Positions 9,298 to 17,303 of a stretch of 64,000 nucleotides of DNA are shown here, piece by piece; positions within the stretch are counted from its first letter, which is position 1, and the number at the start of each line of letters is the position of its first letter. The notes beneath the pieces were generated by a model. It worked only from the letters and a program-made list of their open reading frames with translations, was not told the DNA's origin and did not search any database. A program made the position numbers and the translations under genes. The DNA is from Candidatus Avelusimicrobium pullarium (GTDB lineage Bacteria > Elusimicrobiota > Elusimicrobia > Elusimicrobiales > Elusimicrobiaceae): positions 62,001-126,000 of the forward strand of contig CALUTQ010000001.1 in assembly GCA_944323745.1 (NCBI GenBank), given 5' to 3'.

Positions 9298-9414
9298 TAT
9301 TTTAACAAATTGTCCGCCTCCGCGCAACCGGTATGTATGCGTATAGTTTATTGTATAATATTTCCCCCATATATAAAATTATCATAAAGAGATATTTTGA
9401 ATTATATACAAAAC

Positions 9415-9423
9415 TGCTAAAAT
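9415..9423 (+). promoter_or_regulatory. Extended -10 promoter, leaderless type
   Basis: TGC-TAAAAT ends six bases before the ATG of the acetyltransferase gene. There is no Shine-Dalgarno sequence in between. Confidence 0.5.
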
Positions 9424-9429
9424 ACAAAT

Positions 9430-10011
9430 ATGAGCGAAAAAGAAAATATGCTGGCCGGGTTGTTTTATGACCCCGCCGACGCCGAACTGAAACAAGCCCG
9501 GCAAGAAGCGCGCCGCCTGCTGCTGCAGTATAACAGCACGGACCCTGCCGACCATAAAAAACGAGAGGAAATAACCTCCCGCCTGTTTGGCCGCGCCGGC
9601 AAAGGGCTGCATATAGAGGCACCCTTCTTCTGCGATTACGGCAGCCAGATTTTCTTTGAAGACCGTGTATTTATTAATTTCAACTGCGTGATTTTAGACT
9701 GCGCCCGGGTGGACATAGGGGAAGGGACCCAAATCGGCCCGTCTGTACAAATATACACGGCTACGCACCCCACGGAACCCAAAGCCCGCGCCGAAGGCAA
9801 AGAGTTTGCCGCCACCGTCAAAATAGGCAAAAACGTATGGATAGGCGGCGGCAGCATTATTCTGCCGGGCGTAAAAATAGGCGACCACGCCGTTATCGGG
9901 GCAGGATCCGTGGTAACTAAAGACGTCCCTGCTTTGGCGGTTGTAGCGGGCAACCCCGCCAGGCCGATACGGCAGTTTTACGATTTTAAAAAAGAAAATA
10001 CAAACGACTAA
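9430..10011 (+). CDS. Sugar O-acetyltransferase (maltose/galactoside acetyltransferase family)
   Basis: Acetyl-CoA-dependent O-acetyltransferase of the left-handed beta-helix (hexapeptide) class, 193 residues, matching Maa/LacA/NodL in length. The N-terminal MAC-type domain (MLAGLFYDPADAEL) precedes hexapeptide repeats. The catalytic His lies in the ATHPTEP segment near residue 114, and AGSVVTKDVP with AGNPARPIR closes the C-terminus as usual. The natural acceptor sugar is unknown. It is divergent from the efflux operon and followed by a terminator. Translation appears to begin without a leader. Confidence 0.92.
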   Translation: MSEKENMLAGLFYDPADAELKQARQEARRLLLQYNSTDPADHKKREEITSRLFGRAGKGLHIEAPFFCDYGSQIFFEDRVFINFNCVILDCARVDIGEGTQIGPSVQIYTATHPTEPKARAEGKEFAATVKIGKNVWIGGGSIILPGVKIGDHAVIGAGSVVTKDVPALAVVAGNPARPIRQFYDFKKENTND

Positions 10012-10041
10012 ACATAAACCGCCCCGAGGCGGTTTTATGTT
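10012..10041 (+). terminator. Terminator after the acetyltransferase gene
   Basis: Imperfect inverted repeat ACATAAACCGCC / GGCGGTTTTATGT with one bulge. It sits between the stop codon and the ribosome binding site of the next gene, so some read-through is possible. Confidence 0.6.
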
Positions 10042-10053
10042 AAGGGGGAAAGA

Positions 10054-11079
10054 ATGAAAGTAGTATTCTTTGATGTAGACAAAATTACCAAAGATTATTT
10101 GGAAAAACACCAAATCTGCGACGGCAATGTGGTGATGCTCAGCGAAAGTATGGAAAATATTTCGCAGGAGCAGTTTGAAAAAGTAAAAGATGCGGAAATT
10201 ATTTCCGTCTTTGTGCATACCGCGCTGAAGATGACCAAAGAGACCTTGGACAAATATACCAATCTTAAGCTGATTGCCACCCGTTCCACAGGGTTTGACC
10301 ATATTGATTTGAATTACTGCAAAAACCGCGGCATAGAAGTGGTCAATGTTCCCAAATACGGGGAAGCAACCGTAGCGGAATTTACCTTTGGTGTACTTTT
10401 GGCTTTGGCCCGCCACATCATTCAAGCCCGCACCGATATGAAAAACAATTTTGTGCGGATGAATGAGTATATCGGTTTTGACCTTTACGGCCACACGCTG
10501 GGCATTATCGGCACCGGTGCTATCGGCCGCCACGTAGCCAAATTGGCGCGCGGGTTTGGTATGGACGTATTGGCTTACGACATTTACCCTAATGAAGAAT
10601 TCCAGCGCATTTACAACATCCATTATGTAGGGTTGGATGAACTGTATGCTAAGTCCGACATTATCACCCTGCACGCACCGGCCACTAAGGAAAATTACCA
10701 TCTGCTTAACGACGAAGCCTTCAAAAAAATGAAAGACGGCGTTATTATTGCCAATACTGCCCGCGGCAGCTTGGTGGATCCGGAAGCGCTCTACCGCGCT
10801 TTGGTCAGCGGCAAAGTCAAAGGCGCCGCTTTGGACGTGCTGGAAAACGAAGATTTTATTATCCACGACGATATGATTTTAAAATCGCAGGATATACCTA
10901 TGGACTACGCGATGAACACTATCATCAACGCCCGCCTTTTGCAGATGAAAAACGTGATTATCACGCCGCACATCGGCTTTAACTCCATAGACGCCGTGCA
11001 CCGCATTTTGCATACCACGCTGGAAAACATTAACCATTTCTGCGCGGGCAATGTGCAAAACTCGGTTATTAAAAAATAA
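10054..11079 (+). CDS. D-lactate dehydrogenase-like 2-hydroxyacid dehydrogenase
   Basis: NAD-dependent D-isomer-specific 2-hydroxyacid dehydrogenase, 341 residues, probably a fermentative D-lactate dehydrogenase. The Rossmann motif GTGAIG is at 153-158, the substrate-binding Arg is in NTARGS (about 237), the catalytic Glu is near 264 and the catalytic His is in TPHIGF (about 306). The ATG follows a good GGGGGAAAG ribosome binding site. The next gene, cysK, starts two bases after the stop, so the two are likely cotranscribed. Substrate preference (pyruvate against longer 2-ketoacids) is not provable from sequence. Confidence 0.9.
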   Translation: MKVVFFDVDKITKDYLEKHQICDGNVVMLSESMENISQEQFEKVKDAEIISVFVHTALKMTKETLDKYTNLKLIATRSTGFDHIDLNYCKNRGIEVVNVPKYGEATVAEFTFGVLLALARHIIQARTDMKNNFVRMNEYIGFDLYGHTLGIIGTGAIGRHVAKLARGFGMDVLAYDIYPNEEFQRIYNIHYVGLDELYAKSDIITLHAPATKENYHLLNDEAFKKMKDGVIIANTARGSLVDPEALYRALVSGKVKGAALDVLENEDFIIHDDMILKSQDIPMDYAMNTIINARLLQMKNVIITPHIGFNSIDAVHRILHTTLENINHFCAGNVQNSVIKK

Positions 11080-11081
11080 AT

Positions 11082-11999
11082 ATGCCGTACGCAAAAGACT
11101 TGGTTGAATTAATAGGCAACACCCCCTTGGTTCAGATTAACAAAATAAATCCGGGCCCGGGGGTGGTGCTGGCCAAGCTGGAAATGTTCAACCCTTTCAG
11201 CGTCAAAGACCGCGCCGCGCTTTCTATGCTGCAAGCCGCCGAAACAAGCGGCGCGCTTAAACCCCAAGGCACCATTATAGAAGCCACCAGCGGCAACACC
11301 GGCATTGCCCTAGCTTTTTTAAGTGCGGTAAAAGGCTACCATATGATTTTGGTTATGCCCGAAAATATGAGCCCCGAACGCGTGCAGCTGGTGCGCGCTT
11401 TGGGCGCACAGGTGGAGCTGACCCCGGCCGCCCAAGGGATGAAAGGCGCTATTGCCAAAGCCGAAGAAATGCTGGCACGTATCCCCAACGCGTATATGCC
11501 GCGCCAGTTTGAAAACCCCGCCAATGCTGCCGCACACGACCAAACCGGACGGGAAATTGAACAAGCTTTAAGCGGCAACATAGCCTGCTTTGTGGCCGGT
11601 GTCGGCACCGGCGGCACCATAACGGGTGTAGGAAGGCGGTTAAAAAAGGTCAACCCTCAGGTGCATATTGTGGGGGTGGAACCGGCTTCCTCTGCGGTGC
11701 TTTCCGGCAAGCCGGCCGGAACGCACAAAATACAAGGTATCGGGGCAGGGTTTGTGCCGTCCGTACTGGACAAAAATATTTTGGACGAAGTTATCCCCGT
11801 CACGGATGAACAAGCCGCCCATACCGCGCGCGAAATGGCCCGAAAAGAAGGCATTTTGGCCGGCATCAGCTCCGGTGCGGCAATGTATGCGGCCTTACAG
11901 GTGGCTAAGCGGCCCGCATTTGCCGGCAAAAATATCGTCGTTTTGCTGCCCGACAGCGGCGAACGTTATTTAAGCACTTGGCTCTATAAAGAAAACTAA
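11082..11999 (+). CDS. cysK: Cysteine synthase (O-acetylserine sulfhydrylase)
   Basis: PLP enzyme making cysteine from O-acetylserine and sulfide, 305 residues as usual. The PLP Lys is in FSVKDRA near residue 43, the substrate loop is TSGNTG near 70, and the phosphate-binding loop is GVGTGGTITG near 175. It begins two bases after the dehydrogenase stop with no separate ribosome binding site, so translation is probably coupled. A strong terminator follows. Confidence 0.95.
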   Translation: MPYAKDLVELIGNTPLVQINKINPGPGVVLAKLEMFNPFSVKDRAALSMLQAAETSGALKPQGTIIEATSGNTGIALAFLSAVKGYHMILVMPENMSPERVQLVRALGAQVELTPAAQGMKGAIAKAEEMLARIPNAYMPRQFENPANAAAHDQTGREIEQALSGNIACFVAGVGTGGTITGVGRRLKKVNPQVHIVGVEPASSAVLSGKPAGTHKIQGIGAGFVPSVLDKNILDEVIPVTDEQAAHTAREMARKEGILAGISSGAAMYAALQVAKRPAFAGKNIVVLLPDSGERYLSTWLYKEN

Positions 12000-12005
12000 A
12001 CACAC

Positions 12006-12037
12006 AAAACCCCGCTTTTGTTTTAAAGCGGGGTTTT
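12006..12037. terminator. Bidirectional terminator between cysK and a pilin gene
   Basis: AAAACCCCGCTTT / AAAGCGGGGTTTT stem, with A and T tails on either side, between convergent genes. Confidence 0.88.
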
Positions 12038-12053
12038 AAAAATTTCTCTTTTC

Positions 12054-12602
12054 TTACTTTATAATATAGGTGTTCATCCCCGGGCCATACCAGCCGCTGC
12101 CGCCAAAAGTCCCCTGCGATTTGCACACCTTTTCCCAAGCGTTTCCTTCCGGGGCGGTACAATAAACGGCCCCCTCATTCTGATTGATAAAAAAATAATA
12201 CGAAAGTTTACGGTCTTGCGTACGTACGCGCACTTTTTCGTTGTCCAGCTCTATTTCTACCCCTTGTTCCACCCGCTCGGCACGGCGTAAAGCCAAAGAA
12301 GGATTTTGCGCATCCACCTCAAAACCGGCAGGCAAAGCAATATCCAGCGCGGTAAGATCCGCCGAGAGTGTGCCGTTTGCCATATAATAAACTTTTTGCG
12401 CACTTTGCACCGCTTTGCCCAGAAGCAGCATTTCCGCCGCGCGGCTTTTTAATACGGCAGTTTGATATTGCGGCAAAGCAACCGCCGCCAAAATGCCGAT
12501 AATTAAAACCACTACCAAAAGTTCCAGCAGCGTAAAACCGCCATTTCTGCGTTTTGCGCGTTTTTTATGACAAGAAATAGTTTTTTGATAAATTTTGCTC
12601 AT
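12054..12602 (-). CDS. Type IV pilin-like protein (pilin 1)
   Basis: Major-pilin/pseudopilin-type protein of 182 residues. A 22-residue basic leader (MSKIYQK...) ends in Gly before the prepilin peptidase site G|FTLLELL, with Glu at +5, then the hydrophobic helix VVVLIIGILAAVALPQYQ. The globular part ends with a Cys-x11-Cys loop (YCTAPEGNAWEKVC) like the disulfide-bonded D-region of pilins. I place the start at the ATG in the centre of an 18-bp-arm palindrome; a TTG six bases upstream is less likely. No pilus assembly gene is nearby. Confidence 0.93.
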   Translation of the reverse strand: MSKIYQKTISCHKKRAKRRNGGFTLLELLVVVLIIGILAAVALPQYQTAVLKSRAAEMLLLGKAVQSAQKVYYMANGTLSADLTALDIALPAGFEVDAQNPSLALRRAERVEQGVEIELDNEKVRVRTQDRKLSYYFFINQNEGAVYCTAPEGNAWEKVCKSQGTFGGSGWYGPGMNTYIIK

Positions 12603-12636
12603 AGGCAAAATTTATCAAAAAAAAAAAACAAAGCAA
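12581..12636 (-). promoter_or_regulatory. Pilin 1 start-codon palindrome with T-tract promoter
   Basis: Arms TTTTTTGATAAATTTTGC (12581-12598) and its complement (12605-12622) flank a six-base centre containing the ATG. On the minus strand TGA-TAAATT (-10 at 12609-12614) ends six bases before the ATG. A run of 12 T (12617-12628) lies in the 16-base spacer behind a weak -35 (TTGCTT, 12631-12636). Confidence 0.6.
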
Positions 12637-12683
12637 GCCTTCTGTGTTCAGCAAGCAATTGTTCTTTTATTTCCCGATAAAAA

Positions 12684-12692
12684 TGCTAGACT
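12684..12692 (+). promoter_or_regulatory. Extended -10 promoter, leaderless type
   Basis: TGC-TAGACT ends six bases before the ATG at 12699. No ribosome binding site is visible. Confidence 0.4.
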
Positions 12693-12698
12693 AAACAT

Positions 12699-13496
12699 AT
12701 GAGAAACTGGCTTATTATAACTTGTTTTCTTTTAGGCGCTTTGCCCGTTACGCTGCCGGCACAAGACGAAATTGTGATAGACATACAGGGGGAGCCTTCC
12801 GCCTTGCCCGACGCGCCGACTTTATGGGACCGCAACGCCGTGCAACTTACCCGTAAACTGCGCGGCAAAACCCGCGAACAAGTGCTTTATGCCGTGCCGG
12901 TCGTGTCAGACAAAGACCGCATTATTGAGGCTAAACGCGGCGAATATGCCTTGGTGGAATATTATCAGGGCGAAGAGTTCCGCAAATTTCTTTTCAAAGC
13001 CGAAAGCCCGCAAACTTTTGTCGCCGCCGCCGCCAACGCCGCCGATGTGCTGGCCGTAAACAAAAAGTACGGCGTGAATATTGGCCTTAGCCAGCAGGCC
13101 TTTGAAAATTTTTATGCAGGCCAAGCCGCCAAAGAAGAAAATGCCTATCTGCCCCCGCAGTCCGTTTTATATAAGTTAGATTATACGGACGTAAACACCC
13201 CCCGCCCCGTTACCCGCTGGTTCCTGTTTGAAAAAGGCACGTTAACGCAAACCTTTGAAACATCCGGCACCAAAAATGCGTATCTGGAAGCGCAAAAACG
13301 CCAACAGCAGGAAGCCGACAAAGCCCGCCAGCAAGCCGCCGCTCGGCAACAGCAGCAAAAACCGCAACAACGCATTGTGCGCAAAGCGCTTATTTCGGGC
13401 GGAACGGAATGGGACCGTGCCTATTTGCCGCGGGTGGTTAACCCCAAGCCGATGCTTATTATGCCGTCTAATACGCAGAACTCGTCCAAAAAATAA
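12699..13496 (+). CDS. Secreted protein of unknown function
   Basis: A 265-residue exported protein I do not recognise. A Sec signal peptide (MRNWLIITCFLLGALPVTLPAQ) is followed by an acidic stretch, a mixed alpha/beta region (residues 40-185) and a Gln/Ala/Lys-rich, probably helical linker at about 185-225 (repeated QQ and KA). It ends in a short basic tail. No catalytic motif or lipobox is visible. Its neighbours (pilin behind, cardiolipin synthase ahead) do not define a role; an envelope location is the only safe inference. Confidence 0.8.
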   Translation: MRNWLIITCFLLGALPVTLPAQDEIVIDIQGEPSALPDAPTLWDRNAVQLTRKLRGKTREQVLYAVPVVSDKDRIIEAKRGEYALVEYYQGEEFRKFLFKAESPQTFVAAAANAADVLAVNKKYGVNIGLSQQAFENFYAGQAAKEENAYLPPQSVLYKLDYTDVNTPRPVTRWFLFEKGTLTQTFETSGTKNAYLEAQKRQQQEADKARQQAAARQQQQKPQQRIVRKALISGGTEWDRAYLPRVVNPKPMLIMPSNTQNSSKK

Positions 13497-13554
13497 CATA
13501 CTTTTTTAAAACAAAAACTCCGCCAGAATTTATACGATAAGTCAGGGGGAAAAA

Positions 13555-14982
13555 ATGGAAACATTATCTTTTACATTAGCAGGCTTTCTGCTTTTGGTTC
13601 TGCATATAGCCGTAACCATACACATTATTTTGCACAAAGACGACGTGCCCAGCGCCATTGCTTGGACAGGTCTGGTGTGGCTGGCGCCGGTGGTAGGCTG
13701 TGTGGTATACGTTATATTGGGCATTAACCGTGTGCGGCGCAAAGCCCTGCGCCTGCATAACCGCGGGGCAGACATTTTTACCGTTACCGGCAAAACTCCG
13801 CAGGAAATAGAAAAAGAAATTCCCCCTTCTCTGTGGCAGTTGCTGCGTCTGGGATATAAAGTACATCCGCAGCACCTTTCTTTGGGCAATTCTATCCGCC
13901 CGCTGATTAACGGGGACGAAGCCTATCCGCTGATGTGCGCCGCCATTGCCTCAGCCCAAAAAGAAGTGCTTATCGCCAGTTATATTTTTAATAACGACAA
14001 AGCCGGCCAAATGTTCATCCCCGCGCTTAAGCAGGCCGTCCAAAACGGGGCCGCCGTGCGTATGCTTATAGACGGCGTGGGCCTCAATTACAGCCGCCCC
14101 AATATCCGTGCCGCACTTAAAAAAATACGCGGGGTAGAATTTTCGGTTTTTCTGCCCAGCAAAAGCCCCGTCAATTTGCCTTTTGTCAATTTGCGCAATC
14201 ACCGCAAAATGATGATTATTGACGGGCAAACCGCTTTTTTTGGCGGAATGAATGTGGCAGAAGGGGACTTGGTCAGCCAACACCCCAAAGAGCCCATCCA
14301 AGACGTTACGTTTGAAATTAAGGGCCCCGCCATCAATCAAATCGCCCGTTTGTTTGAAGAAGACTGGATCTTCAGCGGCAAAAAGCCCTTCCTGCCCGCA
14401 GCCAGCCGCCTGCCGCAAAAACAGACGGCGGCCGGCCACACCGCCGCACGCATTATTCCCGACGGGCCAGACGCCGATTACGGCAAAATTGAACGCCTTT
14501 GTCTGGGGGCATTGGCCTGCGCGCAAAAAAGCGCCCGCATCGTCACCCCGTATTTTCTGCCGCAAAACGACATCCTTTCCGCCCTGGAAACAGCCGCAAT
14601 GCGCGGGGTAGAGGTGGAAATAATTTTGCCGCAAAAAAGTAATATTTTCGGTATGGACTGGGCAATGGAAGCCAACTTCCGCCGTTTGCTGTCCAAGGGG
14701 GTTAAAATTTACCGCACACAACCGCCCTTTGACCACAGCAAATTGTTTTTGGTGGATGACGTATGGCTTTTTGCCGGCTCGGCCAATTGGGACGTGCGCA
14801 GTTTTAAACTGAACTTTGAAAGCAATATGGAATGTTACGACTTGGAACTGGCCAAAAAAGTACGTCAGATTATTGAAGATAAAAAGGCCAAGGCAACGCC
14901 GGTGCCTTATCAGCATATGCGTCCGCCCATATTGCGCACGCTTCGCAACAATGCACTGCGCTTGTTAACGCCTTACTATTAA
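13555..14982 (+). CDS. cls: Cardiolipin synthase (phospholipase D family)
   Basis: Membrane enzyme that condenses phosphatidylglycerol into cardiolipin, 475 residues as usual for Cls. Two N-terminal membrane helices (about 5-25 and 38-58) precede two PLD phosphodiesterase domains with HxK motifs: NHRKMMIIDG near 218 and DHSKLFLVDD near 395, each followed by the GG/GS-N segments expected. The ATG follows GGGGGAAAAA. The next gene starts one base after the stop, so they form an operon. Confidence 0.94.
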   Translation: METLSFTLAGFLLLVLHIAVTIHIILHKDDVPSAIAWTGLVWLAPVVGCVVYVILGINRVRRKALRLHNRGADIFTVTGKTPQEIEKEIPPSLWQLLRLGYKVHPQHLSLGNSIRPLINGDEAYPLMCAAIASAQKEVLIASYIFNNDKAGQMFIPALKQAVQNGAAVRMLIDGVGLNYSRPNIRAALKKIRGVEFSVFLPSKSPVNLPFVNLRNHRKMMIIDGQTAFFGGMNVAEGDLVSQHPKEPIQDVTFEIKGPAINQIARLFEEDWIFSGKKPFLPAASRLPQKQTAAGHTAARIIPDGPDADYGKIERLCLGALACAQKSARIVTPYFLPQNDILSALETAAMRGVEVEIILPQKSNIFGMDWAMEANFRRLLSKGVKIYRTQPPFDHSKLFLVDDVWLFAGSANWDVRSFKLNFESNMECYDLELAKKVRQIIEDKKAKATPVPYQHMRPPILRTLRNNALRLLTPYY

Positions 14983-14983
14983 T

Positions 14984-15727
14984 ATGAAAAGTTTATTCCT
15001 GCCAGACAGCCCCCTCCTTTCCTGCGGCAGCGCCCCTGCTTGCAAAACGCTGCCCGACACCCTGCGCCTGACGGTGTGGAACTGGCATAAATGCAAACAC
15101 CCGCTTTGGCAAAAAGATTTTTTGGCGCTTTGCGCCCAAAGTGACCTCTTTTTAGCCCAAGAAGTGCAGCTCTCCCCCGTCTGCCGTCAAACGGCTGCAC
15201 AAAGCGGTTTACATTGGGATGCCGCCATCAGCTTTCTTTCCCCCCGCAAAAAACTGCCCACCGGCATTGCCGCCGGATGCCGGGCTCCGGCCAAACAGAT
15301 TTTATTTGACGCCTCGGCCATAGAGCCTTTGCTGCGTATCCCAAAAATGACGATGTGGCTGGTCTATCCGCTTGCAAACGGAGGGCAACTGCTGGCAGTT
15401 AATTTGCACGCGGTCAATTTCAGCGGACTTTCTGTTTTTAAATATCACCTGCATCAGGCGGCGCAGCGCGTGCACGCTTTTGACGGGCCCGTCATCGTGG
15501 CGGGCGACTTTAACGTGTGGAGTGAAAAACGCCGTCTGGAAATGCTGGGTATGGCCCAAGCGCTGGGTTTGCAGGAAGTGCTTTTCCGCCCCGATTTGCG
15601 CACGCGTTACCTGCACCGGCCGGTGGACTACATTTTTACGCGCGGACTGCGCGTTTGTTCCTCCCGCGTGCAAAACCTGCATTCTTCAGACCACCGCCCG
15701 CTGCAAGCGCTTTTGCAGATTATGTAA
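14984..15727 (+). CDS. Endonuclease/exonuclease/phosphatase family protein
   Basis: A 247-residue member of the EEP (DNase I-like) metal-dependent hydrolase superfamily. The family motifs appear in order: an Asn in VWNWHKCK near 32, the metal-ligand Glu in LAQEVQ near 59, VAGDFNVW near 172 and the C-terminal SSDHRPL near 238. No signal peptide or membrane helix. It follows cls directly and is probably cotranslated. The substrate (DNA, phosphoinositide-like or other phosphodiester) is undetermined. Confidence 0.85.
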   Translation: MKSLFLPDSPLLSCGSAPACKTLPDTLRLTVWNWHKCKHPLWQKDFLALCAQSDLFLAQEVQLSPVCRQTAAQSGLHWDAAISFLSPRKKLPTGIAAGCRAPAKQILFDASAIEPLLRIPKMTMWLVYPLANGGQLLAVNLHAVNFSGLSVFKYHLHQAAQRVHAFDGPVIVAGDFNVWSEKRRLEMLGMAQALGLQEVLFRPDLRTRYLHRPVDYIFTRGLRVCSSRVQNLHSSDHRPLQALLQIM

Positions 15728-15797
15728 CACAAAGCCCGTTTTTCAGGTGCCGGCAGGCCGCCGGCGCGCAAAGCAAATATGGTAAAATATAATTAAT

Positions 15798-17261
15798 ATG
15801 AACGACAATAAAGCCATCGGATTTAAAAGACAAGCCCTGCGCAAAGTTATAGAAGCCTTTGACGCCGGCAAACTGGAAACTGCGGCCTTCCGCATTCCGT
15901 ATGACGTTATCCCGCGCGACGCCAAACTGGACGTACGCTGCTGCGTGTATAAAGAACGCGCCGTGTTCCGCGCCCGCACGCTGGCGGCGCTGGGCTGTGC
16001 CGTAGAAGCCGACGACGAAGCCACCTCTCTAAACGATTATGCCAAACAGGCCCTTTTACGCAAAGATACACCCGAAACCCCGCTGACCGTGCTGGATATT
16101 GCCTGCAAAGGCTGCGTTAAAGCCCGCCACATCGTAACGGAAGCCTGCCAAGGCTGCTTGGCGCGCGCCTGCGAAACGGCCTGCAAATTCGGTGCCGTAA
16201 AAGTGGTAAACGGCAAAAGCCATATTGACCCCGACAAATGCAAAAACTGCGGTCAATGCAAAGCGGCCTGCCCCTATAACGCCATTACCTATGTGCCGGT
16301 TCCGTGCGAACAATCTTGCCCCGTGGACGCCATCCACAAAGGGGAAAACGGCTTTGCCCAAATTGACTTTGACAAATGCATTTCCTGCGGACATTGTATG
16401 GACGCCTGCCCCTTTGGCGCCATTATGGAACGCAGCCAGCTTATTGACATTTTAAGCGCTATGAAAAGCACACGCAAAGTGTGCGCCATTGTAGCTCCGT
16501 CCATTGTGGGGCAGTTTAACGCCACCTTGCCCAAACTGCTTACGGCTATCAAAAAGGCCGGTTTTGACAAAGTAAGCGAAGTGGCCGAAGGTGCCGACGT
16601 TACCACCAAACACGAAGCTAAAGAGCTTATTGAACGTTTGGAACGCGGCGACAAATTTATGACCACCTCTTGCTGCTCCGCCTGGATACAAGCCGTTAAA
16701 AAACATTTGCCCGCTTTGAAAAAATATGTTTCGGATACGCATACGCCTATGTCCTACAGTGCCGAGATTGAAAAGAAAAACGGCTACACTGTGGTGTTTA
16801 TCGGCCCCTGTGTTTCCAAACGGGTGGAAGGACGCGAAGACCCCAATGTGGACTATGTAATGACCTACGAAGAATTGGGCGCTTTGCTGGACGCGCGCGG
16901 CATAGACCCCGCCCAGTGCGAAGACACCCCCCTTGACCCCAAGGTATCCGGCGAAGGCCGCTACTACGGCGTTACCGGAGGGGTAGCCAAAGCCGTGGAA
17001 ACGGCCGTCAACGGGCACCGCCCCATTAAAATGATGACCATTAACGGTTTGGATAAAAAGTCTATGCTGATGCTTAACGCGTATGCCAAAGGCGTGGGCG
17101 ATTTTCAGCTGCTGGAAGTAATGAGCTGCAAAGGCGGCTGTATTGGCGGCCCCTGCACCCTGTGCAGCCAAGCCAAAGTCATTAAACCCATTAAAGACTT
17201 GGTAGACGCCAGCCCGCACGTAGCCCCTGTCTTTGAAAAAGACAAAGAAGAAACCAAATAA
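15798..17261 (+). CDS. FeFe hydrogenase, monomeric, probably group B
   Basis: Iron-only hydrogenase of 487 residues that would evolve or oxidise H2 with ferredoxin. An N-terminal domain with CCVYKERAVFRAR near 48 is followed by a Cys-rich segment (102-130) and two 4Fe-4S ferredoxin motifs (Cys 148-158 and 194-204). The H-cluster motifs are L1 TSCCSAW (290-296), L2 GPCVSK (336-341) and L3 MSCKGGCIGGPC (442-453). The layout matches group B enzymes better than bifurcating group A. Maturases and partner subunits are not in the window. A TGG-TAAAAT element lies nine bases before the ATG and no ribosome binding site is seen. Confidence 0.92.
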   Translation: MNDNKAIGFKRQALRKVIEAFDAGKLETAAFRIPYDVIPRDAKLDVRCCVYKERAVFRARTLAALGCAVEADDEATSLNDYAKQALLRKDTPETPLTVLDIACKGCVKARHIVTEACQGCLARACETACKFGAVKVVNGKSHIDPDKCKNCGQCKAACPYNAITYVPVPCEQSCPVDAIHKGENGFAQIDFDKCISCGHCMDACPFGAIMERSQLIDILSAMKSTRKVCAIVAPSIVGQFNATLPKLLTAIKKAGFDKVSEVAEGADVTTKHEAKELIERLERGDKFMTTSCCSAWIQAVKKHLPALKKYVSDTHTPMSYSAEIEKKNGYTVVFIGPCVSKRVEGREDPNVDYVMTYEELGALLDARGIDPAQCEDTPLDPKVSGEGRYYGVTGGVAKAVETAVNGHRPIKMMTINGLDKKSMLMLNAYAKGVGDFQLLEVMSCKGGCIGGPCTLCSQAKVIKPIKDLVDASPHVAPVFEKDKEETK

Positions 17262-17272
17262 GTCCTTTAAAC

Positions 17273-17298
17273 AAAACCCCGCTTTTAGGCGGGGTTTT
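17273..17298 (+). terminator. Terminator of the hydrogenase gene
   Basis: AAAACCCCGC / GCGGGGTTTTT hairpin directly after the stop codon. Confidence 0.88.
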
Positions 17299-17303
17299 TC
17301 TTT

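Noticed and set aside
9694-10866. Long minus-strand open frame (about 390 codons) opposite the acetyltransferase and dehydrogenase genes
   Set aside because: Both plus-strand genes are clear family members over the same DNA; the antisense translation shows no known motif and no ribosome binding site.
12581-12628. Start-codon palindromes read as rho-independent terminators
   Set aside because: The arms are AT-rich and on both strands the 3' arm runs into A residues, not T; they also overlap coding sequence.
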